64,000 nucleotides of DNA, taken from Roseivivax isoporae LMG 25204. Lineage in GTDB: Bacteria > Pseudomonadota > Alphaproteobacteria > Rhodobacterales > Rhodobacteraceae. Shown here one piece after another: positions 24,919-32,427 of this stretch (its first letter is position 1; each line of letters begins with the position of its first letter). Location: NCBI RefSeq assembly GCF_000521865.1, contig NZ_JAME01000002.1, forward strand, positions 124,001 through 188,000, written 5' to 3'. Position numbers and translations under genes: made by a program. The notes below the pieces were generated by a model. It worked only from the letters and a program-made list of their open reading frames with translations. It was not told the origin of the DNA and did no database searches.

Positions 24919-26297
24919 GTGCGCCCGATCCTTCCGTCCAGCGTGCCGTTGAGCGGGTTGAGCGCGCCGATCTCGCGCATCTTCGCGCGCACCGCCCAGT
25001 CCGCGCCGAACCCGTATCGTGCCCAGCCGAGGCTGTCCAGACGCACCGCCTGGCCCTCGGCCACGCGCCCGTCGAGGTCGAGCGCCTCGGCCCTGAGCAG
25101 CATGAGCGTCGACAGGAGCGCGGCGTTCTCGTGGCGCGCCGCCACCTCGAGATGCGGGCGCAGGAGCGCCAGCGCCTCGTCCGGGCGGTTGCGGGTGATG
25201 GCGTAGGCGGCCAGTTGCGAGGCCACGTAGGCGCGGTGGAGCGTGGTGTAGGGGCTCGTCGCGAAGATGCGGTCGGCGCGCTCGAACTCGGTCTTCGCCG
25301 CCTCCGGGTTCTCGTCGAGCAGGATGCGCCCGACCGCGTAGTGCGAGAAGCCCCGCCGGTGGTCCCGCCAGCCCGCCTCCGCGGCGATGCGGAGCGCGCG
25401 CAGCGCCGCCGCGCGCCGGTCGCCGTCGCCCGCACCGGGGCCGAGCGCGGTCTGGATCGCGTCGATCCATGTCCGCGGCGTTGCCGAGACGGCCCGCGGC
25501 GCCACCCGCTCGCCCGCCGGGTTGAGGCGGGCGAGGATGGCGGGCAGGCGCGCGGCCACCTCCTCGCGCGTCATGCCCGAGGCAAGCGCCGGGTCGTTGT
25601 AGGCGCGCAGGACCAGCATGTCGAAGCCGGTGAGCACCGTGTGCACGTTGTCGTCGTTGAAGACCGAGTCGGGCAGCCGGTAGAGGTCGTTGAGCGGCCC
25701 GATGGCCTGTGCGAGCTCCTCGTGCAGGCAGTCGCGCACCTCCTGCGGCGGGGCGTCGGCGGGGACGAAGATCGCGGCGGTCTCGCGCCGCTCGAGCTTC
25801 GACCAGGATACGCGGGACGACCGGCGCGCGGCGCGGTATTCCGCGAGCGACGCGACGCCCGGCACGACGAAGCAGGCGGCCTGCGGCAGGTTCGCGCGGA
25901 TCTCGGAGCGCGGCACCGCCTCGACCACGAGTTGCGCGCGTCCGCTGGTGCGCGCGATGTCGATGCCGGCCTCGGTGCGCAGCCGCTGCAGCAGGCGCGC
26001 GAGGTCGGGGCCGAGGGTGGGCGGCGGCGTGCCGGCGACGCGCACGCGGATCGGCTCCTCGAACCGGGTGAGCCGGGGCAGCGCGCGGCCCGATTCGAGC
26101 GTGAAGGACAGATCGAGGAAGTCCCGCGCGATGTCGGCGTTCGAGAGCCCGGGCGCGTCCGGGCGCGGGGCGGGAAAGACCTTCATCGCCGGCAGGGTGC
26201 TGTTCTCCACCGTCGCGGCGCGGGTGGCCACGTCCTGCGGCACGGCCGGCACGCAGGCGGTGGCGAGCAACACGAGCGGAAGGATCAGCCGGCGCAT
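24915..26297 (-). CDS. DUF2927 lipoprotein
   Basis: A 460-residue probable lipoprotein. The N-terminus MRRLILPLVLLATACVPAVP is a signal sequence with a lipobox-like LATAC, so Cys15 would be the lipidated residue. The central part matches DUF2927: LDLSFTLESGRALPRLTRFE, then CLHEELAQAIGPLNDLYRLP and DSVFNDDNVHTVLTGFDMLV. The C-terminal 150 residues are helical, TPR-like (AAKTEFERADRIFATSPYTT). Function unknown; surface or periplasmic location is inferred. The ATG overlaps the upstream GNAT stop by one base (TGATG). Confidence 0.85.
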   Translation of the reverse strand: MRRLILPLVLLATACVPAVPQDVATRAATVENSTLPAMKVFPAPRPDAPGLSNADIARDFLDLSFTLESGRALPRLTRFEEPIRVRVAGTPPPTLGPDLARLLQRLRTEAGIDIARTSGRAQLVVEAVPRSEIRANLPQAACFVVPGVASLAEYRAARRSSRVSWSKLERRETAAIFVPADAPPQEVRDCLHEELAQAIGPLNDLYRLPDSVFNDDNVHTVLTGFDMLVLRAYNDPALASGMTREEVAARLPAILARLNPAGERVAPRAVSATPRTWIDAIQTALGPGAGDGDRRAAALRALRIAAEAGWRDHRRGFSHYAVGRILLDENPEAAKTEFERADRIFATSPYTTLHRAYVASQLAAYAITRNRPDEALALLRPHLEVAARHENAALLSTLMLLRAEALDLDGRVAEGQAVRLDSLGWARYGFGADWAVRAKMREIGALNPLNGTLDGRIGRT

Positions 26298-26752
26298 CAC
26301 GACCGCTGGTACTTCAGGAACGGGGTTTCCACGCCGACCCGGTCGTAGAGCCGGCGCGCCGTCGCGTTGAAGCTCTGCGTCAGCCAGTAGACCTGTCCTG
26401 CGCCCGCGCGGTCCGCCTCGGCATACACGGCCTCGATCAGCGCCCGGCCGACGCCGGTGCCGCGCCTCTCGGGCACCGCGTAGAGATCCTGCAGGTAGCA
26501 CACCTCCTCGACCCGCCAGGCGTGGCGGTGGAAGAGGAAGTGCACGAGCCCCACGAGCCGGCCGTCCGCCTCGGCCACGAGCGCGCGGTGGCTCCGCGGG
26601 TCGTCGTCGAGAAGGCGGGCAAAGGTCGTGCGGTAGACCTCCTCGGAGACCTGCGTCTCGTAGAAGTCGAGATAGGCCGTCCAGAGGTCGCGCCAGCAGG
26701 GCTGGTCCTCGGGTACGAGCGGGCGCACCGCCGGGAGGGATGTGTCGGTCAC
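26297..26752 (-). CDS. GNAT-family N-acetyltransferase
   Basis: A 151-residue acetyltransferase. The acetyl-CoA-binding motif A reads LQDLYAVPERRGTGVGRALI, followed by the beta-strand/helix region VYWLTQSFNATARRLYDRVG. The GTG at 26752 is chosen because AGGCAGGA lies upstream and the domain begins here (AVRPLVPEDQPCWRDLW); in-frame sequence further upstream is low-complexity. First gene of a coupled unit with the DUF2927 lipoprotein and the small membrane protein. Substrate unknown. Confidence 0.87.
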   Translation of the reverse strand: MTDTSLPAVRPLVPEDQPCWRDLWTAYLDFYETQVSEEVYRTTFARLLDDDPRSHRALVAEADGRLVGLVHFLFHRHAWRVEEVCYLQDLYAVPERRGTGVGRALIEAVYAEADRAGAGQVYWLTQSFNATARRLYDRVGVETPFLKYQRS

Positions 26753-26982
26753 GTCGGTCCTGCCTGCCTTGTCGGGCGGCCGCGGGGGGCCATGCCGCTC
26801 TTCTTGTCGTTTCTCGCGCCAGCATAGGACAATCCTTCGCCGCTTGGCCATCGCCGCGGCGCCGGGCACGGCGAAACCGGCGGAACCTGTCGCAGCGCCG
26901 CCGCAGCCGGCGCCGTTGACCGGGGCCGACGGGCCCTATGTCCTGCCCGGACCGACCGCACCGACCTGCCGCAGGAGAGCCC

Positions 26983-28401
26983 ATGCCCGACGCCCCGACG
27001 CTTTTGTGGATGCGCCGCGACCTGCGGCTCAGCGACCACCCGGCGCTCGCCGCCGCCCTCGACCGGGGCGGGCCGGTGATCCCGGTCTTCATCCGCGACG
27101 GGCTCGTGGACGCGCTCGGGACCGCACCCGCCTGGCGCCTGGGTCTCGGCATAGGCCATCTCGACGGGGCGCTGCGGGACAAGGGAAGCCGCCTGACCCT
27201 GCGCAGCGGCAACGCCGCCGAGGTGCTGCTGGAGCTCGTCGAGGAGACGGGTGCCCGCGCGGTCCACTGGATGCGCGCCTACGATCCCGACAGCGTCGAC
27301 CGCGACACCCGGGTGAAGGAGGCGCTGAAGGCGCGGGGCATCGCCGCCGAAAGCTTTGCCGGGCACCTGATGTTCGAGCCGTGGACGGTCGAGACCGGGC
27401 AGGGCGGCTACTACAAGGTCTACACGCCCTTCTGGCGCGCGGTGAAGGAGCGCGATGTCGCCGCGCCGCTCGCCGCGCCGTCGGACCTTGCCGCGCCGGA
27501 CAGCTGGCCCGGGAGCGAGACGCTCGGGGATTGGGGGCTCGGCCGCTTCATGGACCGCGGCGCGGAGGTCGTGCGCCCCTACGTGCGGCTCGGCGAGGAT
27601 GCCGCGCAGGGGAGGCTCGGCGCCTTCATGGCGTCGAAGGTGGCGGCGTACGACACGGCCCGCGACATCCCCTCCGAGGACGGGACCTCGGGGCTGTCCG
27701 AGAACCTGAGCCTCGGCGAGATCACCCCGCGCCAGTGCTGGCACGCGGGCCTGCGCGCCCGCGAGGAGGGCAAGACCGGTGCCGAGACCTTCCTGCAGGA
27801 GCTCGTCTGGCGCGAGTTCGCCTACCACCTCATGTGGCACACCCCGCGGCTCTTGACCGGGAACTGGCGCGAGGAATGGGACGGCTTTCCCTGGAACGAG
27901 GACCGCCGGCGCGCCGAGGTCCGCGCGTGGGAACGCGGGCGCACCGGCGTGGCCTTCGTCGACGCGGCCATGCGCGAGATGTACGTGACCGGCCGCATGC
28001 ACAATCGCGGCCGCATGATCGTCGCAAGCTACCTGACCAAGCACCTGATGACGCATTGGCGCATCGGCTGCGACTGGTTCGAGGACTGCCTCATCGACTG
28101 GGATCCGGCGTCGAACGCGCTTGGCTGGCAATGGTCGGCGGGCTCCGGCCCGGACGCCACGCCCTATTTCCGGGTGTTCAACCCCGAGACGCAGCTCGAC
28201 CGCTTCGACAAGGGGCGCACCTATGTCCGGCGCTGGATTGCGGAAGGGCAGAAATCGCCGCCCAAGGAGGCGCTGAGCTATTTCGACGCGATCCCGCGGT
28301 CGTGGAAGATGTCGGCGCAGGACGATTACCCCGCGCCGGTCGTCGGCCCCAAGGAAGGCCGCAAGCGCGCGCTCGAAGCCTATGAAAATCGCGACTTCTG
28401 A
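26983..28401 (+). CDS. phr: Deoxyribodipyrimidine photolyase (cryptochrome/photolyase family)
   Basis: A 472-residue FAD enzyme that repairs UV-induced pyrimidine dimers with light. The N-terminal alpha/beta antenna domain begins PTLLWMRRDLRLSDHPALAA. The FAD-binding helical domain contains LGEITPRQCWHAG, TFLQELVWREFAYHLMWHTP and the signature DAAMREMYVTGRMHNRGRMI plus WQWSAGSGPDATPYFRVFNP. Length is right for a class I CPD photolyase. The ATG at 26983 follows GCAGGAG. It is divergent from the GNAT gene. Confidence 0.95.
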   Translation: MPDAPTLLWMRRDLRLSDHPALAAALDRGGPVIPVFIRDGLVDALGTAPAWRLGLGIGHLDGALRDKGSRLTLRSGNAAEVLLELVEETGARAVHWMRAYDPDSVDRDTRVKEALKARGIAAESFAGHLMFEPWTVETGQGGYYKVYTPFWRAVKERDVAAPLAAPSDLAAPDSWPGSETLGDWGLGRFMDRGAEVVRPYVRLGEDAAQGRLGAFMASKVAAYDTARDIPSEDGTSGLSENLSLGEITPRQCWHAGLRAREEGKTGAETFLQELVWREFAYHLMWHTPRLLTGNWREEWDGFPWNEDRRRAEVRAWERGRTGVAFVDAAMREMYVTGRMHNRGRMIVASYLTKHLMTHWRIGCDWFEDCLIDWDPASNALGWQWSAGSGPDATPYFRVFNPETQLDRFDKGRTYVRRWIAEGQKSPPKEALSYFDAIPRSWKMSAQDDYPAPVVGPKEGRKRALEAYENRDF

Positions 28402-28433
28402 GCGCAGGACGCGCGGTCCGGGCGGCCATGCGC

Positions 28434-28461
28434 TTGCCTGTGCGAAGCGCCCCGCTATAGC
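28434..28461 (+). promoter_or_regulatory. Candidate promoter of the cyclopropane synthase gene
   Basis: TTGCCT (28434-28439), 16-base spacer, TATAGC (28456-28461). Predicted start is about 55 bases before the ATG at 28525. Confidence 0.5.
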
Positions 28462-28524
28462 GTCTGGTGAAACCGGGCCCGCGGCATCGACGTGGCTTGG
28501 ACACGGACAACGGGGAAACCGGAC

Positions 28525-29754
28525 ATGACTGCGACCCTTCCGCGACGGACGACGCCGCTGGCGGAGCTGCGCGACGCGCCGCCATACTTCCTGCGCGCCG
28601 CCGAGGCCGCCGGCCCGCTGGTGCCCGGCAAGCTCTATGTCACGCTGCCCTCGGGCGACTGCGTGCTGCTGTCGAACGGCCGGCCGGGGCCGGTGAGCGA
28701 GATCGTCGTGCACGACCCGGAGGTGTTCCGCACGCTTTTCCGCGACGGCTGGCTCGCCTTCGCCGAGGCCTATCTCGAGGGCGGCTGGTCCTCGCCCGAC
28801 CTGCAGGCGTTCCAGGATCACACCTACGCGATCGACTTCGACCTCTACGACACGCATTTCGCGGGCGCGGCGCTCGTGCGCGCCTTCGAGAAGCTGCGGT
28901 TCTGGCTGCAGTCGAACACGAAGCGGCAGGCGCGGCGCAACATCGCCTACCATTACGATCTCGGGAACGAGTTCTACCGGCTCTGGCTCGACGACACGAT
29001 GACCTATTCCTCGGCGCTCTTCCGCACCGGGCAGGAGAGCCTCGAGAAGGCGCAGACCGCGAAATACGATTCGATGATCGATCGGATGGGCGCGCGCCCG
29101 GGCGACCACGTGCTCGAGATCGGCTGCGGCTGGGGCGGGTTCGCCGAACACGCGGCGGGCCAGCGCGGGCTCCGGGTCACGGGCGTCACCATCAGCCGCG
29201 CGCAGCTCGACTACGCGCAGGCGCGGATCGCGCGGGCGGGGCTGTCGGACCGGGTGGACCTGCGGCTGCAGGACTACCGCGACGTGCAGGGCACCTTCGA
29301 CGGCATCGCCTCGATCGAGATGTTCGAGGCGGTCGGCGAACGCTACTGGCCGACCTACTTCCGCACCGTCCGCGAGCGGCTCAAGCCCGGCGCCAACGCC
29401 ACGCTGCAGATCATCACCGTCGATCACGGCCGCTGGGACGCCTACCGCAAGGGCGTGGATTTCATCCAGAAATACATCTTTCCGGGCGGTATGCTGCCGT
29501 CGCCGGTAGTGCTGCGCGACGAGGTCCGGCGCGCGGGCCTCGACGTGGCGGGGTCTGTGGAGTTCGGCGAGAGCTACAGCCAGACGCTCCGTCGCTGGCA
29601 CGACACATTCAACGAGAAATGGGACGAGGTCAGCCGGCTGGGGTTTGACGAGACCTTCCGCAGGATGTGGAACTTCTACCTGACGTCCTGCGCCGCGACC
29701 TTCGCCAGCGGGAACTGCGACGTCACCCAGATCACCGTGACGAGGCCAAGCTGA
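28525..29754 (+). CDS. cfa: Cyclopropane-fatty-acyl-phospholipid synthase
   Basis: A 409-residue SAM-dependent enzyme that adds a methylene group across the double bond of membrane phospholipid acyl chains. SAM motif I is HVLEIGCGWGGFAEHAAG; the family-specific block is NIAYHYDLGNEFYRLWLDDT and MTYSSALFRTGQESLEKAQ. The C-terminal YIFPGGMLPSPVVLRDEV and the Cys-rich tail TSCAATFASGNCDVTQITV are also typical. The ATG at 28525 follows CGGGGAAACC; an upstream in-frame GTG at 28492 would add 11 residues without a ribosome site. It precedes trgA by six bases. Confidence 0.95.
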   Translation: MTATLPRRTTPLAELRDAPPYFLRAAEAAGPLVPGKLYVTLPSGDCVLLSNGRPGPVSEIVVHDPEVFRTLFRDGWLAFAEAYLEGGWSSPDLQAFQDHTYAIDFDLYDTHFAGAALVRAFEKLRFWLQSNTKRQARRNIAYHYDLGNEFYRLWLDDTMTYSSALFRTGQESLEKAQTAKYDSMIDRMGARPGDHVLEIGCGWGGFAEHAAGQRGLRVTGVTISRAQLDYAQARIARAGLSDRVDLRLQDYRDVQGTFDGIASIEMFEAVGERYWPTYFRTVRERLKPGANATLQIITVDHGRWDAYRKGVDFIQKYIFPGGMLPSPVVLRDEVRRAGLDVAGSVEFGESYSQTLRRWHDTFNEKWDEVSRLGFDETFRRMWNFYLTSCAATFASGNCDVTQITVTRPS

Positions 29755-29760
29755 CCTGCC

Positions 29761-30201
29761 ATGCCCACCGCCGCCAAACTGGTCGCAGCGCTGTCGCTGG
29801 CGGCGCTCGGCTATCTGGCCTCCGAGATGGTCAAGACGTTGATGACGGAACGCACCGCGTTCGGGAGCTTCTCTCTCCTGAACGCGGGCCTCGGGTTCCT
29901 CTGCGGCTGGATCGTGATCGGCAGCCGCGCCGGGCGCGGGATGGCGGCTGCCGTGTCGAACGGGCTGACCGGGGTCGTGGCGCTGGTCTTCTGGGCGCTC
30001 TTCATCCAGTCGGTGGCCGAGATGGTGCGGCTCTCGCTGGCGCGGCGTTACGATTCCCCGGTCGAGGCCTTCGCGGCGATCTTCGAGATCATGGTGTCGT
30101 ACGGCACGGTCCTGCTGAACGGATCGCTGATCGTGCTGCTGCTCGTCGGCGCGCTGGTCTGCGGGCTTCTGGCGGAGATCGGCGCGCGGCGCTGGCGCTA
30201 G
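29761..30201 (+). CDS. trgA: TrgA-type tellurite resistance membrane protein
   Basis: A 146-residue protein with four hydrophobic segments (about 5-25, 37-55, 66-86, 114-140). Opening MPTAAKLVAALSLAALGYLA and the block LLNAGLGFLCGWIVIGSRAG match TrgA of Rhodobacter sphaeroides, where trgA-trgB confer resistance to tellurite. The downstream order trgB then cysK is the same as in that organism, which supports the assignment beyond sequence feel. The ATG is six bases after the cfa stop, so the unit may start at cfa. Confidence 0.85.
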   Translation: MPTAAKLVAALSLAALGYLASEMVKTLMTERTAFGSFSLLNAGLGFLCGWIVIGSRAGRGMAAAVSNGLTGVVALVFWALFIQSVAEMVRLSLARRYDSPVEAFAAIFEIMVSYGTVLLNGSLIVLLLVGALVCGLLAEIGARRWR

Positions 30202-30211
30202 GCCGCCCGCG

Positions 30212-31333
30212 ATGACCGCGCTTTTCCTGTTCGGCACGCTGCGGCACCTGCCGCTCCTCGCGCGCGTTCTGGGCCGCGAGGAGACCGACATCGCCACGCG
30301 CCCGGCGGCCCTGCCGGACCACCGCGTCGCCGCCGTCGCCGGCGAGGATTTCCCCATGCTGGCCGAGGCGCCGGGCCGGCGCGCGGAGGGCATGCTGGTC
30401 GAGGGGCTGGGCGCCGGGGACGTGGCGCGCATCGACCATTACGAGGACGGCTTCGGCTACGCGCTCGCCCCGGTCACGGTCGAGACCGAGCAGGGTCCCG
30501 TCGCGGCGCGGGCCTACATGGCGGACCCCGCCCAGTGGAGCCCCGGCGAGGACTGGTCGTTCGACGCCTGGCGCGACCGCTGGGGCGAGATCGCGACCCG
30601 CGCGGCGGACGAGGCGATGCTGAACCTCGGCACCGGGGCGGAAGGCCCGCCGCGGTTTGCGCGGCTGGCCCGCGCCTGGGCGCGCATGATGGCGGCCGCG
30701 CCCGCGCCGCAGACCCTGCGCACCCGCATGACCGCGGCCTCCGACGTGGCGCTGCGCCGCTGGCTGCCGGGTCATGACGGCTTTTTCCGGCTGCGGCGGT
30801 TCGAGCTGTCGCACCGCACCTTCGCGGGCGGCTGGACCGATCCCGTGCGGCGCGAGGCGTTCGTGGCCTTCGACGCGGCCCTCGTGCTGCCCTACGACCC
30901 GGTGGCGGATCTCGTGCTCGTGATCGAGCAGCTGCGCTACGGGCCCATCGCGCGCGGCGACCCGGCGCCCTGGGTGCTCGAGCCCGTGGCGGGCCTCGTG
31001 GATGCGGGCGAGTCGCCCGAGGACACCGCGCGCCGCGAGGCGGTGGAGGAGGCGCATCTCGCGCTGGACCGGCTTGAGCCCATCGCGCGGGTTTATGCCT
31101 CGCCCGGCTATTCGAGCGAGTTCTTCCACTGCTTCCTCGGCCTGTGCGATCTGTCGGACCGCGGCACCATCGTCGCGGGCCTCGACGAGGAGAACGAGGA
31201 CATCCGCAGCCACGTGCTGCCCTTCGACGAGGCCATGGCGCTCGTGGACTCGGGCGAGGTCAACGCGGGCCCGCTCGCCATGATGCTCCTGTGGCTGGCG
31301 CGGGCACGGCCACGCCTGCGCGAGGCTTCTTGA
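30212..31333 (+). CDS. trgB: TrgB-type protein: cyclotransferase-like N-terminus plus NUDIX domain
   Basis: A 373-residue two-domain protein. The N-terminal half opens LFLFGTLRHLPLLARVLG, with the FGTL motif of the gamma-glutamylcyclotransferase-like fold. The C-terminal half is a NUDIX hydrolase of the ADP-ribose pyrophosphatase type: the box begins at Gly261 and reads GLVDAGESPEDTARREAVEE, complete except that the final Gly of GX5EX7REUXEEXGU is His282. ADP-ribose or a related nucleotide diphosphate is the likely substrate. With trgA it forms the tellurite-resistance pair of Rhodobacter; the link between NUDIX activity and tellurite is not understood. Confidence 0.85.
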   Translation: MTALFLFGTLRHLPLLARVLGREETDIATRPAALPDHRVAAVAGEDFPMLAEAPGRRAEGMLVEGLGAGDVARIDHYEDGFGYALAPVTVETEQGPVAARAYMADPAQWSPGEDWSFDAWRDRWGEIATRAADEAMLNLGTGAEGPPRFARLARAWARMMAAAPAPQTLRTRMTAASDVALRRWLPGHDGFFRLRRFELSHRTFAGGWTDPVRREAFVAFDAALVLPYDPVADLVLVIEQLRYGPIARGDPAPWVLEPVAGLVDAGESPEDTARREAVEEAHLALDRLEPIARVYASPGYSSEFFHCFLGLCDLSDRGTIVAGLDEENEDIRSHVLPFDEAMALVDSGEVNAGPLAMMLLWLARARPRLREAS

Positions 31334-31388
31334 GATCCGGAACCGGGCAGCCTAAACCGGGGGCCCAAGCCATCTGAAGGGCTGCCAC

Positions 31389-32417
31389 ATGCGCATCGCG
31401 AGCGACCTGGCCGACGCGGTCGGCCGAACCCCCCTGATCCGGCTTCGCAAGGCCTCGGAACTGACCGGCTGCGAGATCCTCGGCAAGGCGGAATTCATGA
31501 ATCCCGGCCAGTCGGTGAAGGATCGCGCCGCCCTCTTCATCATCCGCGACGCGGTCGAGAAGGGTCTCCTCGAACCGGGCGGCACCATCGTCGAGGGCAC
31601 CGCCGGCAATACCGGCATCGGCCTCGCGCTCGTGGGCGCGTCGATGGGGTTCCGGACGGTCATCGTCATCCCCGAGACGCAGAGCCAGGAAAAGAAGGAC
31701 ATGATCCGCCTCGCCGGGGCGGAGCTCGTCCAGGTGCCCGCGGCGCCCTACAAGAACCCCAACAACTATGTGCGCTATTCCGGCCGTCTGGCCGAGGAGC
31801 TGGCGAAGTCCGAACCGCACGGCGCGATCTGGGCCAACCAGTTCGACAACGTCGCGAACCGCCGCGCGCATGTCGAGACGACCGGCCCCGAGATCTGGGA
31901 ACAGACCGAGGGCCGGGTCGACGGCTTCATCTGCGCCGCGGGCTCGGGCGGCACGGTCGCCGGGGTCGCCGAGTACCTCAAGCCCAAGGGCGTGAAGGTC
32001 GGTCTTGCCGATCCCGAGGGCGCGGGGCTCCTCAAGCTCTATACCGGGCAGGACAATCCGGGCGATTCCATCACAGAGGGGATCGGGCAGGGGCGCATCA
32101 CCGCGAACCTCGAAGGGTTCGAGCCCGATTTCGTCACCCGCATCGCCGATGCCGAGGCGCTGCCGGTGGTCTACGACCTGCTGCAGCACGAGGGGCTCGT
32201 GATGGGCGGCTCGACCGGCGTGAACGTTGCCGGCGCGATCCGCATGGCGCAGGAGATGGGACCGGGTCATACGATCGTGACGATCCTGTGCGATTTCGGC
32301 AACCGCTACCAGTCCAAGCTCTTCAATCCGGACTTCCTGCGCGGCAAGGGACTGCCGCCGCCGCCATGGCTCGAGCGGGCGCCGGCCTCGATCCCCGGCG
32401 TGTTCGAGGACGTGTGA
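31389..32417 (+). CDS. cysK: Cysteine synthase A (O-acetylserine sulfhydrylase)
   Basis: A 342-residue PLP enzyme that makes cysteine from O-acetylserine and sulfide. The Schiff-base lysine is Lys44 in NPGQSVKDRAALFII; the substrate loop TAGNTGIG is at 71-78; the phosphate-binding glycine loop is AAGSGGTVAGVAEYL. The C-terminal GLVMGGSTGVNVAGAIRMAQ is normal. It follows trgA-trgB as in R. sphaeroides, where cysK itself also contributes to tellurite resistance. The ATG at 31389 is conventional; a 55-base gap separates it from trgB. Confidence 0.95.
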   Translation: MRIASDLADAVGRTPLIRLRKASELTGCEILGKAEFMNPGQSVKDRAALFIIRDAVEKGLLEPGGTIVEGTAGNTGIGLALVGASMGFRTVIVIPETQSQEKKDMIRLAGAELVQVPAAPYKNPNNYVRYSGRLAEELAKSEPHGAIWANQFDNVANRRAHVETTGPEIWEQTEGRVDGFICAAGSGGTVAGVAEYLKPKGVKVGLADPEGAGLLKLYTGQDNPGDSITEGIGQGRITANLEGFEPDFVTRIADAEALPVVYDLLQHEGLVMGGSTGVNVAGAIRMAQEMGPGHTIVTILCDFGNRYQSKLFNPDFLRGKGLPPPPWLERAPASIPGVFEDV

Positions 32418-32427
32418 GGCCACCGCC

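Noticed and set aside
26749-30432. A 1227-codon open frame on the minus strand opposite phr, cfa and trgA
   Set aside because: Long antisense frames are usual in very G+C-rich DNA. It has Arg/Ala-rich, motif-free sequence, and the plus strand carries clear genes with family motifs.
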